From: Alcaligenes aquatilis
GTDB taxonomy: Bacteria > Pseudomonadota > Gammaproteobacteria > Burkholderiales > Burkholderiaceae_B
Direction of reading: 5' to 3'
Length of the DNA: 64,000 nt
Assembly (NCBI RefSeq): GCF_003076515.1
Contig: NZ_CP022390.1
Span: 3,046,572-3,110,571 of the forward strand
Shown: positions 9,133 through 18,356 of the stretch, piece after piece
Numbering within the stretch: position 1 is the stretch's first letter
How the letters are laid out: every line of letters begins with the position of its first letter
Program-made: the position numbers and the translations under genes
The notes under the pieces: generated by a model
Seen by the model: the letters and a program-made list of their open reading frames with translations, nothing else
Told to the model about the DNA's origin: nothing
Database searches by the model: none

Positions 9133-11058
9133 GTGTCTTTGTCTTTGAAGCGTTCCCCGTTTTCTGCCCAGCGTCTTGGCGCGTGGTTTGCTGTTTTCTT
9201 TGTCCTGATGCTGGCCTGGCTGGCAATGCCGTTGACGGCGCAGGCAGAAGAAGAGTTTCTGGACCCGGAACAGGCTTTTGTGCTGACCGCGGCCATGAGC
9301 CAGCCCGACCAACTGGACATCCATTTTCAGATTGCGCCTGAATACTATATGTATCGCAAGCGTTTCGGGGTCTCGACCGAGAAGGCTGAACATCTGGGCA
9401 GTCCCCAGCTTCCCGATGGCGAAAAGGTGTATGACCCGACCTTTGATGAAGTGATGGAGGTCTATCGAAACTCGGTCACCCTGCGCGTGCCTGTCCTGGC
9501 CGATAGCGGTACGGGCCAGGATCTGAAAATTAATGTGGTCAGCCAGGGTTGCGCCGATGCTGGCCTGTGCTATTCCCCCTCAACGCAAACCTTGACCTTG
9601 ATCCCGACCGGACAGGGCTGGGAAGTGGCGGGCCCTTTTGGTGTGGTGTCGGTGCCTGCGCCGGGTGAGTCCACGGCTCAGAAAACAGACACGACAGCAA
9701 CGGCTGCTACGACTACAGCCGCCACTACAGGCGGTGTCGCGTCGGCGCTGAACCTGAGTGATGTGGGCCTGGCCGATTACCTCAAGCAGGCTGGCTGGGG
9801 CCAGATTGTGTTGCTGAGCTTTGTGTTCGGCTTGCTGCTGTCCTTTACGCCTTGCGTCCTGCCGATGGTGCCGATTTTGCTGTCCATCATTGCTGGACGT
9901 AATCAGCCTGCGCCATCGCGTTGGCACGGCCTGAAAATGGCCTTTGCCTTTGTGCTGGGCTTGTCTTTGGTCTACACATTGCTGGGCGTGGCGGCCGGTT
10001 TGCTGGGTGCTGGCTTGGCAAGCTGGTTGCAGAATCCGTGGGTCTTGGGTCTGTTCGCCCTGATTCTGGTGGTGTTGGCCTTGTCCATGCTGGATGTGTT
10101 TACGGTTCAGGCGCCGGCGGCACTGCAAAATCGCTTGAACGAAACAATGAATCGCTTGCCGGGCGGGCAACTGGGCGGCGTATTCCTGATGGGCATGCTG
10201 TCTGCCTTGATTGTTGGCCCTTGTGTTGCGGCACCGCTGGCTGGCGTGCTGCTGTTTATCTCGCAGACGGGTGATGTGGTCCTGGGCGGCTCAGCTCTGT
10301 TTGCCTTGGCCTGGGGGTCGGGCGTCTTGTTGCTGATTGTGGGTGCGGGTTCGGGCAGTGTGTTGCCCAAGGCGGGTGCCTGGATGGAAAGCGTCAAAAC
10401 CGCTTTTGGTGTGTTGCTGTTGGCGACGGCCTGGTGGATGGTCTCGCCCTTGATGTCGGGCACGATTGCCGTTTTTGGCTGGGTTGTCCTGGCCTTGTGG
10501 GCGGCTGCCTTGCTGGGAGCGTTCGGGCGCGGCACGGCTGCACGTACGCCTTGGTCGGGTTTACGACAGGGTGTGGGCATGATGCTGGCGGTCTGGGCCA
10601 TCATGATGATGATCAGCATTGCCCTGGGTCGTCCCAGCGTGATTCGTCCTTTGGAAGGGCTGAAATCGTCCGGTACGGTGGCCGCTGCGCAAAACAAGGT
10701 GGAGTTTCAGCGCGTGCTGACGCTGCAGGAGCTGGAGGAGCGCCTGGCCAAGGCTACTCGTCCCGTGATGTTGGACTTCTACGCAGACTGGTGTGTGTCC
10801 TGCATTGAAATGGAGAACTTCACCTTTAGTGATCCCTCTGTTGCGCAACGCATGGCGCAGTTTGAATTGCTGCAGGTGGATGTCACCGCCAATACGCCAG
10901 AGGATCGTGAACTGCTCAAACATTTCCGCCTGTTCGGCCCTCCCGGCATCATGTTTTTTGATTCCAAGGGGAAACAATTGGAACAACTGCGCGTGATCGG
11001 TTTTCAGGATGCCAGTCGCTTCTCCACGGTGCTCGACGAGGCTTTGGCCGGTGCCTGA
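9133..11058 (+). CDS. dsbD: Thiol:disulfide interchange protein DsbD
   Basis: DsbD passes reducing equivalents from cytoplasmic thioredoxin across the inner membrane to periplasmic thiol proteins, including cytochrome c maturation partners. The 641-residue protein starts at GTG with a signal peptide (residues 1-38, ending LTAQA). A periplasmic alpha domain carries Cys140 and Cys146, and a Thr/Ala-rich linker follows at about 180-200. The eight-helix membrane domain has the FTPCVLPMVP and GPCVAAPL cysteines, and the C-terminal thioredoxin-like gamma domain has the CVSC motif. It lies between cutA and hemB and upstream of the cytochrome c genes, in keeping with a role in c-type cytochrome assembly. 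Confidence 0.94.
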   Translation: MSLSLKRSPFSAQRLGAWFAVFFVLMLAWLAMPLTAQAEEEFLDPEQAFVLTAAMSQPDQLDIHFQIAPEYYMYRKRFGVSTEKAEHLGSPQLPDGEKVYDPTFDEVMEVYRNSVTLRVPVLADSGTGQDLKINVVSQGCADAGLCYSPSTQTLTLIPTGQGWEVAGPFGVVSVPAPGESTAQKTDTTATAATTTAATTGGVASALNLSDVGLADYLKQAGWGQIVLLSFVFGLLLSFTPCVLPMVPILLSIIAGRNQPAPSRWHGLKMAFAFVLGLSLVYTLLGVAAGLLGAGLASWLQNPWVLGLFALILVVLALSMLDVFTVQAPAALQNRLNETMNRLPGGQLGGVFLMGMLSALIVGPCVAAPLAGVLLFISQTGDVVLGGSALFALAWGSGVLLLIVGAGSGSVLPKAGAWMESVKTAFGVLLLATAWWMVSPLMSGTIAVFGWVVLALWAAALLGAFGRGTAARTPWSGLRQGVGMMLAVWAIMMMISIALGRPSVIRPLEGLKSSGTVAAAQNKVEFQRVLTLQELEERLAKATRPVMLDFYADWCVSCIEMENFTFSDPSVAQRMAQFELLQVDVTANTPEDRELLKHFRLFGPPGIMFFDSKGKQLEQLRVIGFQDASRFSTVLDEALAGA

Positions 11059-11126
11059 CGTTTCTGATTTGCCCGAAACCGGGCTTATCAGGGTCTAACA
11101 GACGGTACATCGTCGCGTACACACAA

Positions 11127-11158
11127 CAAAAAACGCAGCTCACGGGCTGCGTTTTTTG
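11127..11158. terminator. Bidirectional terminator between dsbD and hemB
   Basis: A perfect 13-bp inverted repeat (CAAAAAACGCAGC / GCTGCGTTTTTTG) with a 6-base loop lies between the convergent dsbD and hemB genes. T-runs occur on both strands, so it can stop transcription from either side. Confidence 0.9.
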
Positions 11159-11176
11159 CATTCTGATTGATATGAA

Positions 11177-12816
<1,640 letters not shown>

Positions 12817-12854
12817 GGTTGCAGCGTAATTCCATATTGGTTCAGCGCCTATTG

Positions 12855-12860
12855 TATAAT
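12855..12860 (+). promoter_or_regulatory. Possible -10 element for the cytochrome c4 gene
   Basis: A perfect TATAAT hexamer lies in the divergent engB/cytochrome c4 intergenic region, 114 bases before the c4 start codon. No good -35 hexamer at 16-18 bases was found upstream (TTCCAT at 12831 is the nearest), so the promoter assignment is tentative. Confidence 0.35.
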
Positions 12861-12973
12861 CTCTCGATTTGAAACAGTAATGTCGTAGTCCACTGGGTAC
12901 TGACCAGCGGCTTACGGTGGCTTTTGCGGGGCGCATGCGGCACCCCGATTGATTCGCGATTATCGAGGTCCAA

Positions 12974-13678
12974 ATGAAGCGTGCGCTTTCCCGAGTCGTT
13001 ATCGCAAGCAGCCTGACGATGGCTTGCTCTGTGGTTTTTACCGCTAACGTGGCCCATGCAGCTGGTCTGCCCAAGCCAGATGCCGCCAAAGGCGAGCAGC
13101 TCTACCTGCAAGGTGAGATGTCGCGTGGCGTGCTGGCCTGTGTGACCTGTCACGGGGATGGCGGCAACAGTATTATTCCGGTCAACCCGTCGCTGGCTCA
13201 CCAGCCGTACGAGTACCTGGTCAAGCAGCTACACGATTTCCGTGCCAAGGATGAAAAGTCTCTTCCTTCTCGTCGTGGCCCTGAGGGCGCCAACAGCCTG
13301 ATGACAGCCATTGCTGCGGGCATGACCGAAGAAGACATGAAGAACGTGGCGTTTTACCTGTCCCAACAGCCTGTGAACTGGGATCAGGCTGCTAACGCCA
13401 CTAAAGAAGACACCATGGAACGCGGCCAGAAGATTTGGCGCGGTGGTTTGCCCGAGCGTGGTGTTCCTGCCTGTGCCGCTTGCCACTCGCCTGATGGTGC
13501 TGGCATGCCAGGACAATATCCTCGTCTGGCCGGTCAGCACCCTGGCTACATTGTTGAACAGCTCAAACTGTTCCGTAGCAGTGACCGTGCCAATAGTGCT
13601 GAAATGCACGACATTGCCGATCGCATGTCGGATGCTGACATTGCCGCCGTGTCGGATTTCGCCGCTGGCCTGCGTTAA
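12974..13678 (+). CDS. Periplasmic dihaem cytochrome c4
   Basis: A 234-residue secreted dihaem cytochrome of the c4 type, which shuttles electrons from the bc1 complex to terminal oxidases such as cbb3. It has a cleavable signal peptide (MKRALSRVVIASSLTMACSV up to about VAHA-AG, residues 1-30). Two tandem cytochrome c domains carry Cys56-VT-Cys59-His60 and Cys167-AA-Cys170-His171, each followed by a c4-type GDGGNS or PDGAGMPGQYPRLAGQH segment. It precedes the ResB/CcsA cytochrome-assembly genes on the same strand, a conserved arrangement in betaproteobacteria. Confidence 0.93.
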   Translation: MKRALSRVVIASSLTMACSVVFTANVAHAAGLPKPDAAKGEQLYLQGEMSRGVLACVTCHGDGGNSIIPVNPSLAHQPYEYLVKQLHDFRAKDEKSLPSRRGPEGANSLMTAIAAGMTEEDMKNVAFYLSQQPVNWDQAANATKEDTMERGQKIWRGGLPERGVPACAACHSPDGAGMPGQYPRLAGQHPGYIVEQLKLFRSSDRANSAEMHDIADRMSDADIAAVSDFAAGLR

Positions 13679-13686
13679 TCAGTCCA

Positions 13687-13705
13687 AGGGGGCCAATGGC
13701 CCCCT
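13687..13705 (+). other. GC-rich hairpin after the cytochrome c4 gene
   Basis: AGGGGGCC / GGCCCCCT forms an 8-bp stem with a three-base loop right after the cytochrome c4 stop. No T-tract follows, so it is more likely an mRNA-stabilising or pause hairpin than a classical terminator. Confidence 0.4.
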
Positions 13706-13907
13706 GACTGCCTAGAGCCTGACATTCACCTTGTGGCCCCAGCTTCCTTTGATGGTTGTGGCGGTTTGGGTGCCTTAACACCGGGCGGTGCCGATTTGGG
13801 CCGGGTCTTGTGTTGGTATTTTGTCCAGTCATCGAACTTGTGGCACTTTCAGTGCTCAAAGTCTGGATGTTTCCGGTGAACCCCACCCACCTCCTAAGCT
13901 AGCCTTT

Positions 13908-15950
13908 GTGAAAAAAGTATCCTCTGTGCGTCGCTTTGCGGCCGATTTCCTGGAATTGCTCGGTTCGATGCGCTTTGCCATCAGCTTGCTGATGTTCATT
14001 TGCGTAGCCAGCCTGATCGGGACTGTTCTGGCGCAAAACCAGCCCGCTAATACGTATATCGATCAGTTCGGCCCCTACTGGTTTGAATTGTTCGATCACT
14101 TCTCGATCTGGTCCATCTACAACAGTGGATGGTTCATGGTCATTATGACGTTTCTGGTGGTCTCGACCACGCTGTGCGTTATCCGCAATGCCCCCAAGAT
14201 GATCCGCGAAATGCGCACCTTCAAGGAGCACGTGCGCGGTGGCAGTCTCAAAGCCTTTCCCCATCGTGTGGAGCTGGAAAGTGCCGGTGCCCCCGAACAC
14301 AACCGGGAGCAGGTTCAAGGTTGGTTGCAGTCCCAAGGTTATGCGGTACGCGTGCGCAAGGACGACGATGGCAGCATGATGATGGCGGCCAAAAAAGGCA
14401 GCGCCAACAAGCTGGGTTACATCTTTGCTCATCTGGCCATCGTGGTGATCTGTGTGGGCGGTCTGCTTGACAGCGAATTGCCCGTGCGCTTGCAAGTGTG
14501 GCTGGGCGGCAAGCAGCCCATTACAGAAAACATACTGATTTCCCAAGTGCCCGAGTCGGGTCGACTGGGATTGGGCAACCCCAGCTTTCGCGCCAATATG
14601 CTGGTGCCTGAAGGTGCCCGTACCGCGACTGCCGTGATCAATTCTGGTGAAGGCGTCCTGATTCAACCTCTGCCTTTTGCACTGGAGCTCAAGCGCTTTC
14701 TGGTGGAGTATTACTCCACTGGCATGCCCAGCAGCTTCAAGAGCGAAGTGGAAGTAACCGATCCTGTCACGGGTGATACCTTTGAGCGCACGATCGAGGT
14801 GAACGAGCCTTTGCGTTACAAGGGCGTGACGGTTTACCAGTCCGGCTTTGATGATGGTGGCAGTATTCTCAGCTTGAAGGGCTATCCTTTGGTAGGCCCT
14901 GGCTCCAAGACGTTTGCTCTGAGTGGCAAGGTGGGCGAGACCGTAGGCATCGCGGCTCAGGAAAGTCCCAATGAGCATGCTTTGACGGTGCAACTGACTG
15001 AGTTGCGGCCTATCAATGTGGAAAACCTGACCGAGGGTGACCCTCAGCCCAAGGCCATGATTGAACACGTGGCCGCGGTTACCGGTAGCGCAGCTAACAA
15101 GAAAGATCAGAACTTGAAGAACGTTGGCCCCAGCGTGAACTATCGTCTGATCGACGACCAGGGCCAGTCCCGCGAGTTTGTGAACTACATGTTGCCAGTG
15201 GAGCTGGACGGCACTCTGGTGTTTCTGGCCGGGATGCGTTTTTCGCCCGCCGAACCGTTCCGTTACGTGCGTTTCCCGGCTGACGACAAGGGTTCCTTGA
15301 AAGAATTCATGGATTTGCGGGCGGCGACACAGAACGAGGCCCTGGTAAACCAGGCGGCCGAGCGTTTTGCCGAACGTAATTCTTCTTCGCCCGAGCAAAA
15401 AGAGCTGATGCTCTCGGCTTCCCGAACCGCTTTGCAGACTTTTGTGCGTGCCGGTTTTGACGGCCTGATCAGCCGTGTCCCCGAGGCCGAGCGCGAGCGT
15501 ATCCTGAGTTTTGCAATTCCCATGATTCAGTTCACACTATCGGAATTGCGTGATTTGGTCAGACAGCAACAAGGCTTGCCGGAGCTGGATTACAGTCAGG
15601 AAAATAACGATGCCAATCGTTGGATTCAGTCTGCTGTTCTGGCCTTTGCCAATCTACCCGATTACCCGGCACCCGTTATGTTGACCTTGGACAGTTTTGA
15701 GCAAGTTCAGGCCAGCGTATTTCAGGTGGCGCGCAGCCCAGGCATGTACATTGTGTACTTGGGTTGCTTGTTTCTGATTATTGGCGTGTTCTCGATGTTC
15801 TATATTCGGGATCGCCGTGTGTGGGTGTGGATTCGCCCTCACAAGCTAGGCAGCAGCGTAATGGCTGCCATGACATCCCAACGTCGCAACTTGGACTTTA
15901 ACCTCGAGTTTGATCGCCTGAAAGCGGCGTTCAACCGGCTATCTGTCTGA
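13908..15950 (+). CDS. ccsB: Cytochrome c biogenesis protein ResB/CcsB
   Basis: Component of the System II cytochrome c synthase, which works with CcsA to export haem and attach it to apocytochromes in the periplasm. Four membrane segments are visible: MRFAISLLMFICVASLIGTV, IYNSGWFMVIMTFLVVSTTL, a segment near LGYIFAHLAIVVICVGGLLD, and a C-terminal IVYLGCLFLIIGVFSMFYI. A large periplasmic domain lies before the last helix. The open frame extends upstream to 13788, but residues before the GTG at 13908 look non-coding, so I choose the GTG, giving 680 residues. The exact start is uncertain because no strong ribosome-binding site is visible. ccsA follows after 15 bases. Confidence 0.88.
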   Translation: MKKVSSVRRFAADFLELLGSMRFAISLLMFICVASLIGTVLAQNQPANTYIDQFGPYWFELFDHFSIWSIYNSGWFMVIMTFLVVSTTLCVIRNAPKMIREMRTFKEHVRGGSLKAFPHRVELESAGAPEHNREQVQGWLQSQGYAVRVRKDDDGSMMMAAKKGSANKLGYIFAHLAIVVICVGGLLDSELPVRLQVWLGGKQPITENILISQVPESGRLGLGNPSFRANMLVPEGARTATAVINSGEGVLIQPLPFALELKRFLVEYYSTGMPSSFKSEVEVTDPVTGDTFERTIEVNEPLRYKGVTVYQSGFDDGGSILSLKGYPLVGPGSKTFALSGKVGETVGIAAQESPNEHALTVQLTELRPINVENLTEGDPQPKAMIEHVAAVTGSAANKKDQNLKNVGPSVNYRLIDDQGQSREFVNYMLPVELDGTLVFLAGMRFSPAEPFRYVRFPADDKGSLKEFMDLRAATQNEALVNQAAERFAERNSSSPEQKELMLSASRTALQTFVRAGFDGLISRVPEAERERILSFAIPMIQFTLSELRDLVRQQQGLPELDYSQENNDANRWIQSAVLAFANLPDYPAPVMLTLDSFEQVQASVFQVARSPGMYIVYLGCLFLIIGVFSMFYIRDRRVWVWIRPHKLGSSVMAAMTSQRRNLDFNLEFDRLKAAFNRLSV

Positions 15951-15965
15951 CAAGGTGTAGCAACT

Positions 15966-17324
15966 ATGGCGCAGACCCTTTCTTCGGCCACTCCAACGAT
16001 GTGGCAAGACAATATCGCATCCAGTGGTGACCGGCGCGGTATCCGTGGCCGTCCGGACTGGACGGATGTGCTGTTTCTGGTGGTACTGGCTTTGGGTGCG
16101 GCGTATGCGCTCAATGTGTACAGCACCAGCATGGATTACTACGAGAAGATCATTCTGGTGGCTTTTGTCCCCTTTGTGGCCTGGCTAGGGTGGTTGTGGC
16201 GTCCGCTGCGTACCTTGCTGGTGCTCTCGGGTTTGACGGCTTTGCTGGCAGTCTGGCTGTATAGCACGGGTGAGGGACTGGGTACCGGCGATATTGAAAA
16301 GGCCGATTCGGTATTTCTGCTGAAGTATTTGTTCTCGTCCCAGTCCGCTATTTTGTGGATGTGTGCGCTGTTCATTCTGGGCACAGTCATGTACTGGGCT
16401 GGTTTTTTCAGCAATACGGCCGCCTGGATGGGTTCGGGTCTGACTTGGGCGGCTGTGTATGCTGGCACGACAGGCTTGTTGGTACGCTGGCGCGAAGGTC
16501 ACTTGCTCGGCCCGGACATTGGCCATATTCCAGTCAGTAATCTGTATGAAGTGTTTGTCTTGCTGGCGCTGATTACGGCCTTGTTTTATCTGTATTACGA
16601 ACGTCGTTACAACACCCGTGCCTTGGGTGGCTTTGTGTTGTTGGCGATCAGCTCGTTGGTTATTTTCCTGCTGTGGTATTCCTTCACACGTGATGCGCAT
16701 CAGATCCAGCCTTTGGTGCCTGCGCTGAAAAGCTGGTGGATGAAGTTGCACGTGCCGGCCAACTTTATTGGTTACGGTACCTTCTCCTTGGCTGCCATGG
16801 TGGGCTTTGCCTATCTGGTTAAGGAAAATGGTGAGACACGTTCGCGTGCCAAGCTGATACCAGTGTTTTTGCTGGGCGCCATTCTATGTGCCGAGCCCAT
16901 GATTTTTGGCTCGCGGGAGTTGTCACCGACCTGGATGCTGTATTTCGGTATCGGTAGTGTGATGGTGGGCACGATTTTGTATTTCCGTGGTCCGATTTCG
17001 CGCAAACTGCCTTCCTTGGAAGTGCTCGATGACATCATGTACCGCGCGATTGCGGTGGGTTTTGCCTTCTTTACGGTGGCGACGGTGTTGGGGGCGTTGT
17101 GGGCCGCTGATGCCTGGGGTACGTACTGGCAGTGGGACCCGAAAGAGACCTGGGCCTTGATTGTGTGGCTGAACTATGCGGCCTGGTTGCACTTGCGTTT
17201 GCTCAAGGGCCTGCGTGGCACGATGGCGGCGTATTGGGCGCTGGCTGGTTTGTTGATTACCAGCTTTGCATTCCTGGGCGTGAATATGTTCTTGTCGGGG
17301 CTGCATTCCTACGGGGAGCTGTAA
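15966..17324 (+). CDS. ccsA: Cytochrome c biogenesis protein CcsA
   Basis: The haem-handling partner of ResB/CcsB in System II cytochrome c maturation. The 452-residue polytopic protein carries the tryptophan-rich WWD-type motif WGTYWQWDPKETWALIVWL near the C-terminus, followed by LNYAAWLHLR, and conserved histidines such as in KLHVPANFIGYG. The N-terminus is extended relative to chloroplast CcsA, as in other betaproteobacterial proteins. It ends with GLHSYGEL and is followed by a terminator. Together with dsbD and cytochrome c4 it marks this stretch as a c-type cytochrome assembly locus. Confidence 0.92.
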   Translation: MAQTLSSATPTMWQDNIASSGDRRGIRGRPDWTDVLFLVVLALGAAYALNVYSTSMDYYEKIILVAFVPFVAWLGWLWRPLRTLLVLSGLTALLAVWLYSTGEGLGTGDIEKADSVFLLKYLFSSQSAILWMCALFILGTVMYWAGFFSNTAAWMGSGLTWAAVYAGTTGLLVRWREGHLLGPDIGHIPVSNLYEVFVLLALITALFYLYYERRYNTRALGGFVLLAISSLVIFLLWYSFTRDAHQIQPLVPALKSWWMKLHVPANFIGYGTFSLAAMVGFAYLVKENGETRSRAKLIPVFLLGAILCAEPMIFGSRELSPTWMLYFGIGSVMVGTILYFRGPISRKLPSLEVLDDIMYRAIAVGFAFFTVATVLGALWAADAWGTYWQWDPKETWALIVWLNYAAWLHLRLLKGLRGTMAAYWALAGLLITSFAFLGVNMFLSGLHSYGEL

Positions 17325-17381
17325 GTCTTTTTGCTGTTCTGGGGCTGGGGGATTGGTTTCAGAATGCTTGGTTGAAAATGG

Positions 17382-17420
17382 AAAACCCGAGTTTGGCTGG
17401 ATGCCGGACTCGGGTTTTTT
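17382..17420 (+). terminator. Intrinsic terminator after ccsA
   Basis: A 10-bp stem (AAAACCCGAG / CTCGGGTTTT) with a 17-base loop is followed by a T-run, 57 bases after the ccsA stop. It ends the cytochrome biogenesis unit. Confidence 0.85.
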
Positions 17421-17564
17421 GCCGCTGGAGCGTCCCAAGTCTCGGCACCCTCGACAACAAAGGGGGCAGCAAGCCGAAGGCGTAGCGTGGGGGGACCGCT
17501 ATTTGCTTGTTTTTTGGTGGACCTTGAACGGTGTTTTTTGGGGTGGCATAGGCGCCGGAAGACG

Positions 17565-17793
17565 CCGCTGGTGTGCGGGTCAGCGTGTCGGGGCTTGAGC
17601 GCTGCCGGTGCTGCGCACCGGTACCCTTGTCGAAGTATGGCTACGGGCGCATCGTTAACTTGCCCGGTTGAGTGTCCCCCGGACACTCAACAAGCGTCGG
17701 GCGCGAACAGAACGGTGCTTGCATCCCTACGCCATACTCCGCCCGCGGCAGGCACTCTGAATAGCCCCGACACGCTGACCCGCACACCAGCGG
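17565..17793. repeat. 229-bp palindromic element with 31-bp terminal inverted repeats
   Basis: The outer arms 17565-17595 and 17763-17793 are perfect inverted repeats of 31 bases (CCGCTGGTGTGCGGGTCAGC at the outer left). The inside is also an imperfect palindrome: GTTGAGTGTCC (17669-17679) pairs with GGACACTCAAC across the centre, and segments with GTATGGC recur on both sides in opposite orientation. A further hairpin CCGGTG/CACCGG lies at about 17605-17620. The layout suggests two copies of a roughly 110-bp repeat fused head to head. There is no transposase frame inside. It lies between the convergent ccsA and GGDEF/EAL genes. Confidence 0.8.
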
Positions 17794-17934
17794 CTCACAG
17801 TGTTTACTTATGGCCCCTCTGACTTCAGAGGGGGTGAGGGGCAAGTGGGCGATGGGAGGGAAAATTGCGTTTTTCTCTGTGTAGGGTGTGACTGGGCGCT
17901 TGTTGTTCCAAGAGGGACCGGCGTAGCCTGTTGT

Positions 17935-18004
17935 AGAGTCAGAGTCAGAGTCAGAGTCAGAGTCAGAGTCAGAGTCAGAGTCAGAGTCAGAGTCAGAGTC
18001 AGAG
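17935..18004. repeat. Hexanucleotide tandem repeat (AGAGTC), 11.7 copies
   Basis: Eleven perfect copies of AGAGTC followed by a partial AGAG. In translation it gives RVRVRV or DSDSDS frames on the two strands, which are artefacts of the repeat and not supported as genes. Such uninterrupted short repeats are prone to slipped-strand length change. Confidence 0.95.
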
Positions 18005-18356
18005 CACCAAAACAAAGCTAGCGTGGCGGCGGTATCTATTCCTTGAACCTGTTTCCAGCGTGACGCTTAGACATCGGTCTGCGTTTGGACAGGATTGCTC
18101 TCTGTATTAGGTGGTGCTGTCTGGCCAGACTCAGGGCTGTGATGCAGCCGGGTGTTGGGGGGTGTTCTGACTGTGATGCGTATCTTGGCGTGGCTTGCTG
18201 TAGATAACGGGAAAGTGAGCTGACTATTGGGGCGATGACAGTAACAAAGCCTTTATAGCGTCCCTATGGCATTTGATACGAGTGCGCGTCCGTAGGTGGC
18301 GCAAGGTCTTGTCATGGGCCACCAAGGCCTGCTGTGGGCCTTGGGTGACTATCTAT
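18005..18356. other. Gene-free stretch between the AGAGTC repeat and the GGDEF/EAL gene
   Basis: About 350 bases with no convincing gene or ribosome-binding site. Together with 17421-17934 it makes a roughly 930-base gene-free stretch after the ccsA terminator. Apart from the palindromic element and the tandem repeat listed separately, no promoter, terminator or RNA gene was recognised. Short open frames here arise from the repeats or lack initiation signals. Confidence 0.5.

Noticed and set aside
13899-15398. 499-codon frame antisense to ccsB
   Set aside because: It overlaps a well-supported membrane protein gene; the antisense product is His/Gln-rich low-quality sequence typical of shadow frames.
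17641-18021. Open frames encoding DSDSDS or RVRVRV repeats
   Set aside because: They are translations of the AGAGTC tandem repeat on the two strands, with no ribosome-binding site or family features.
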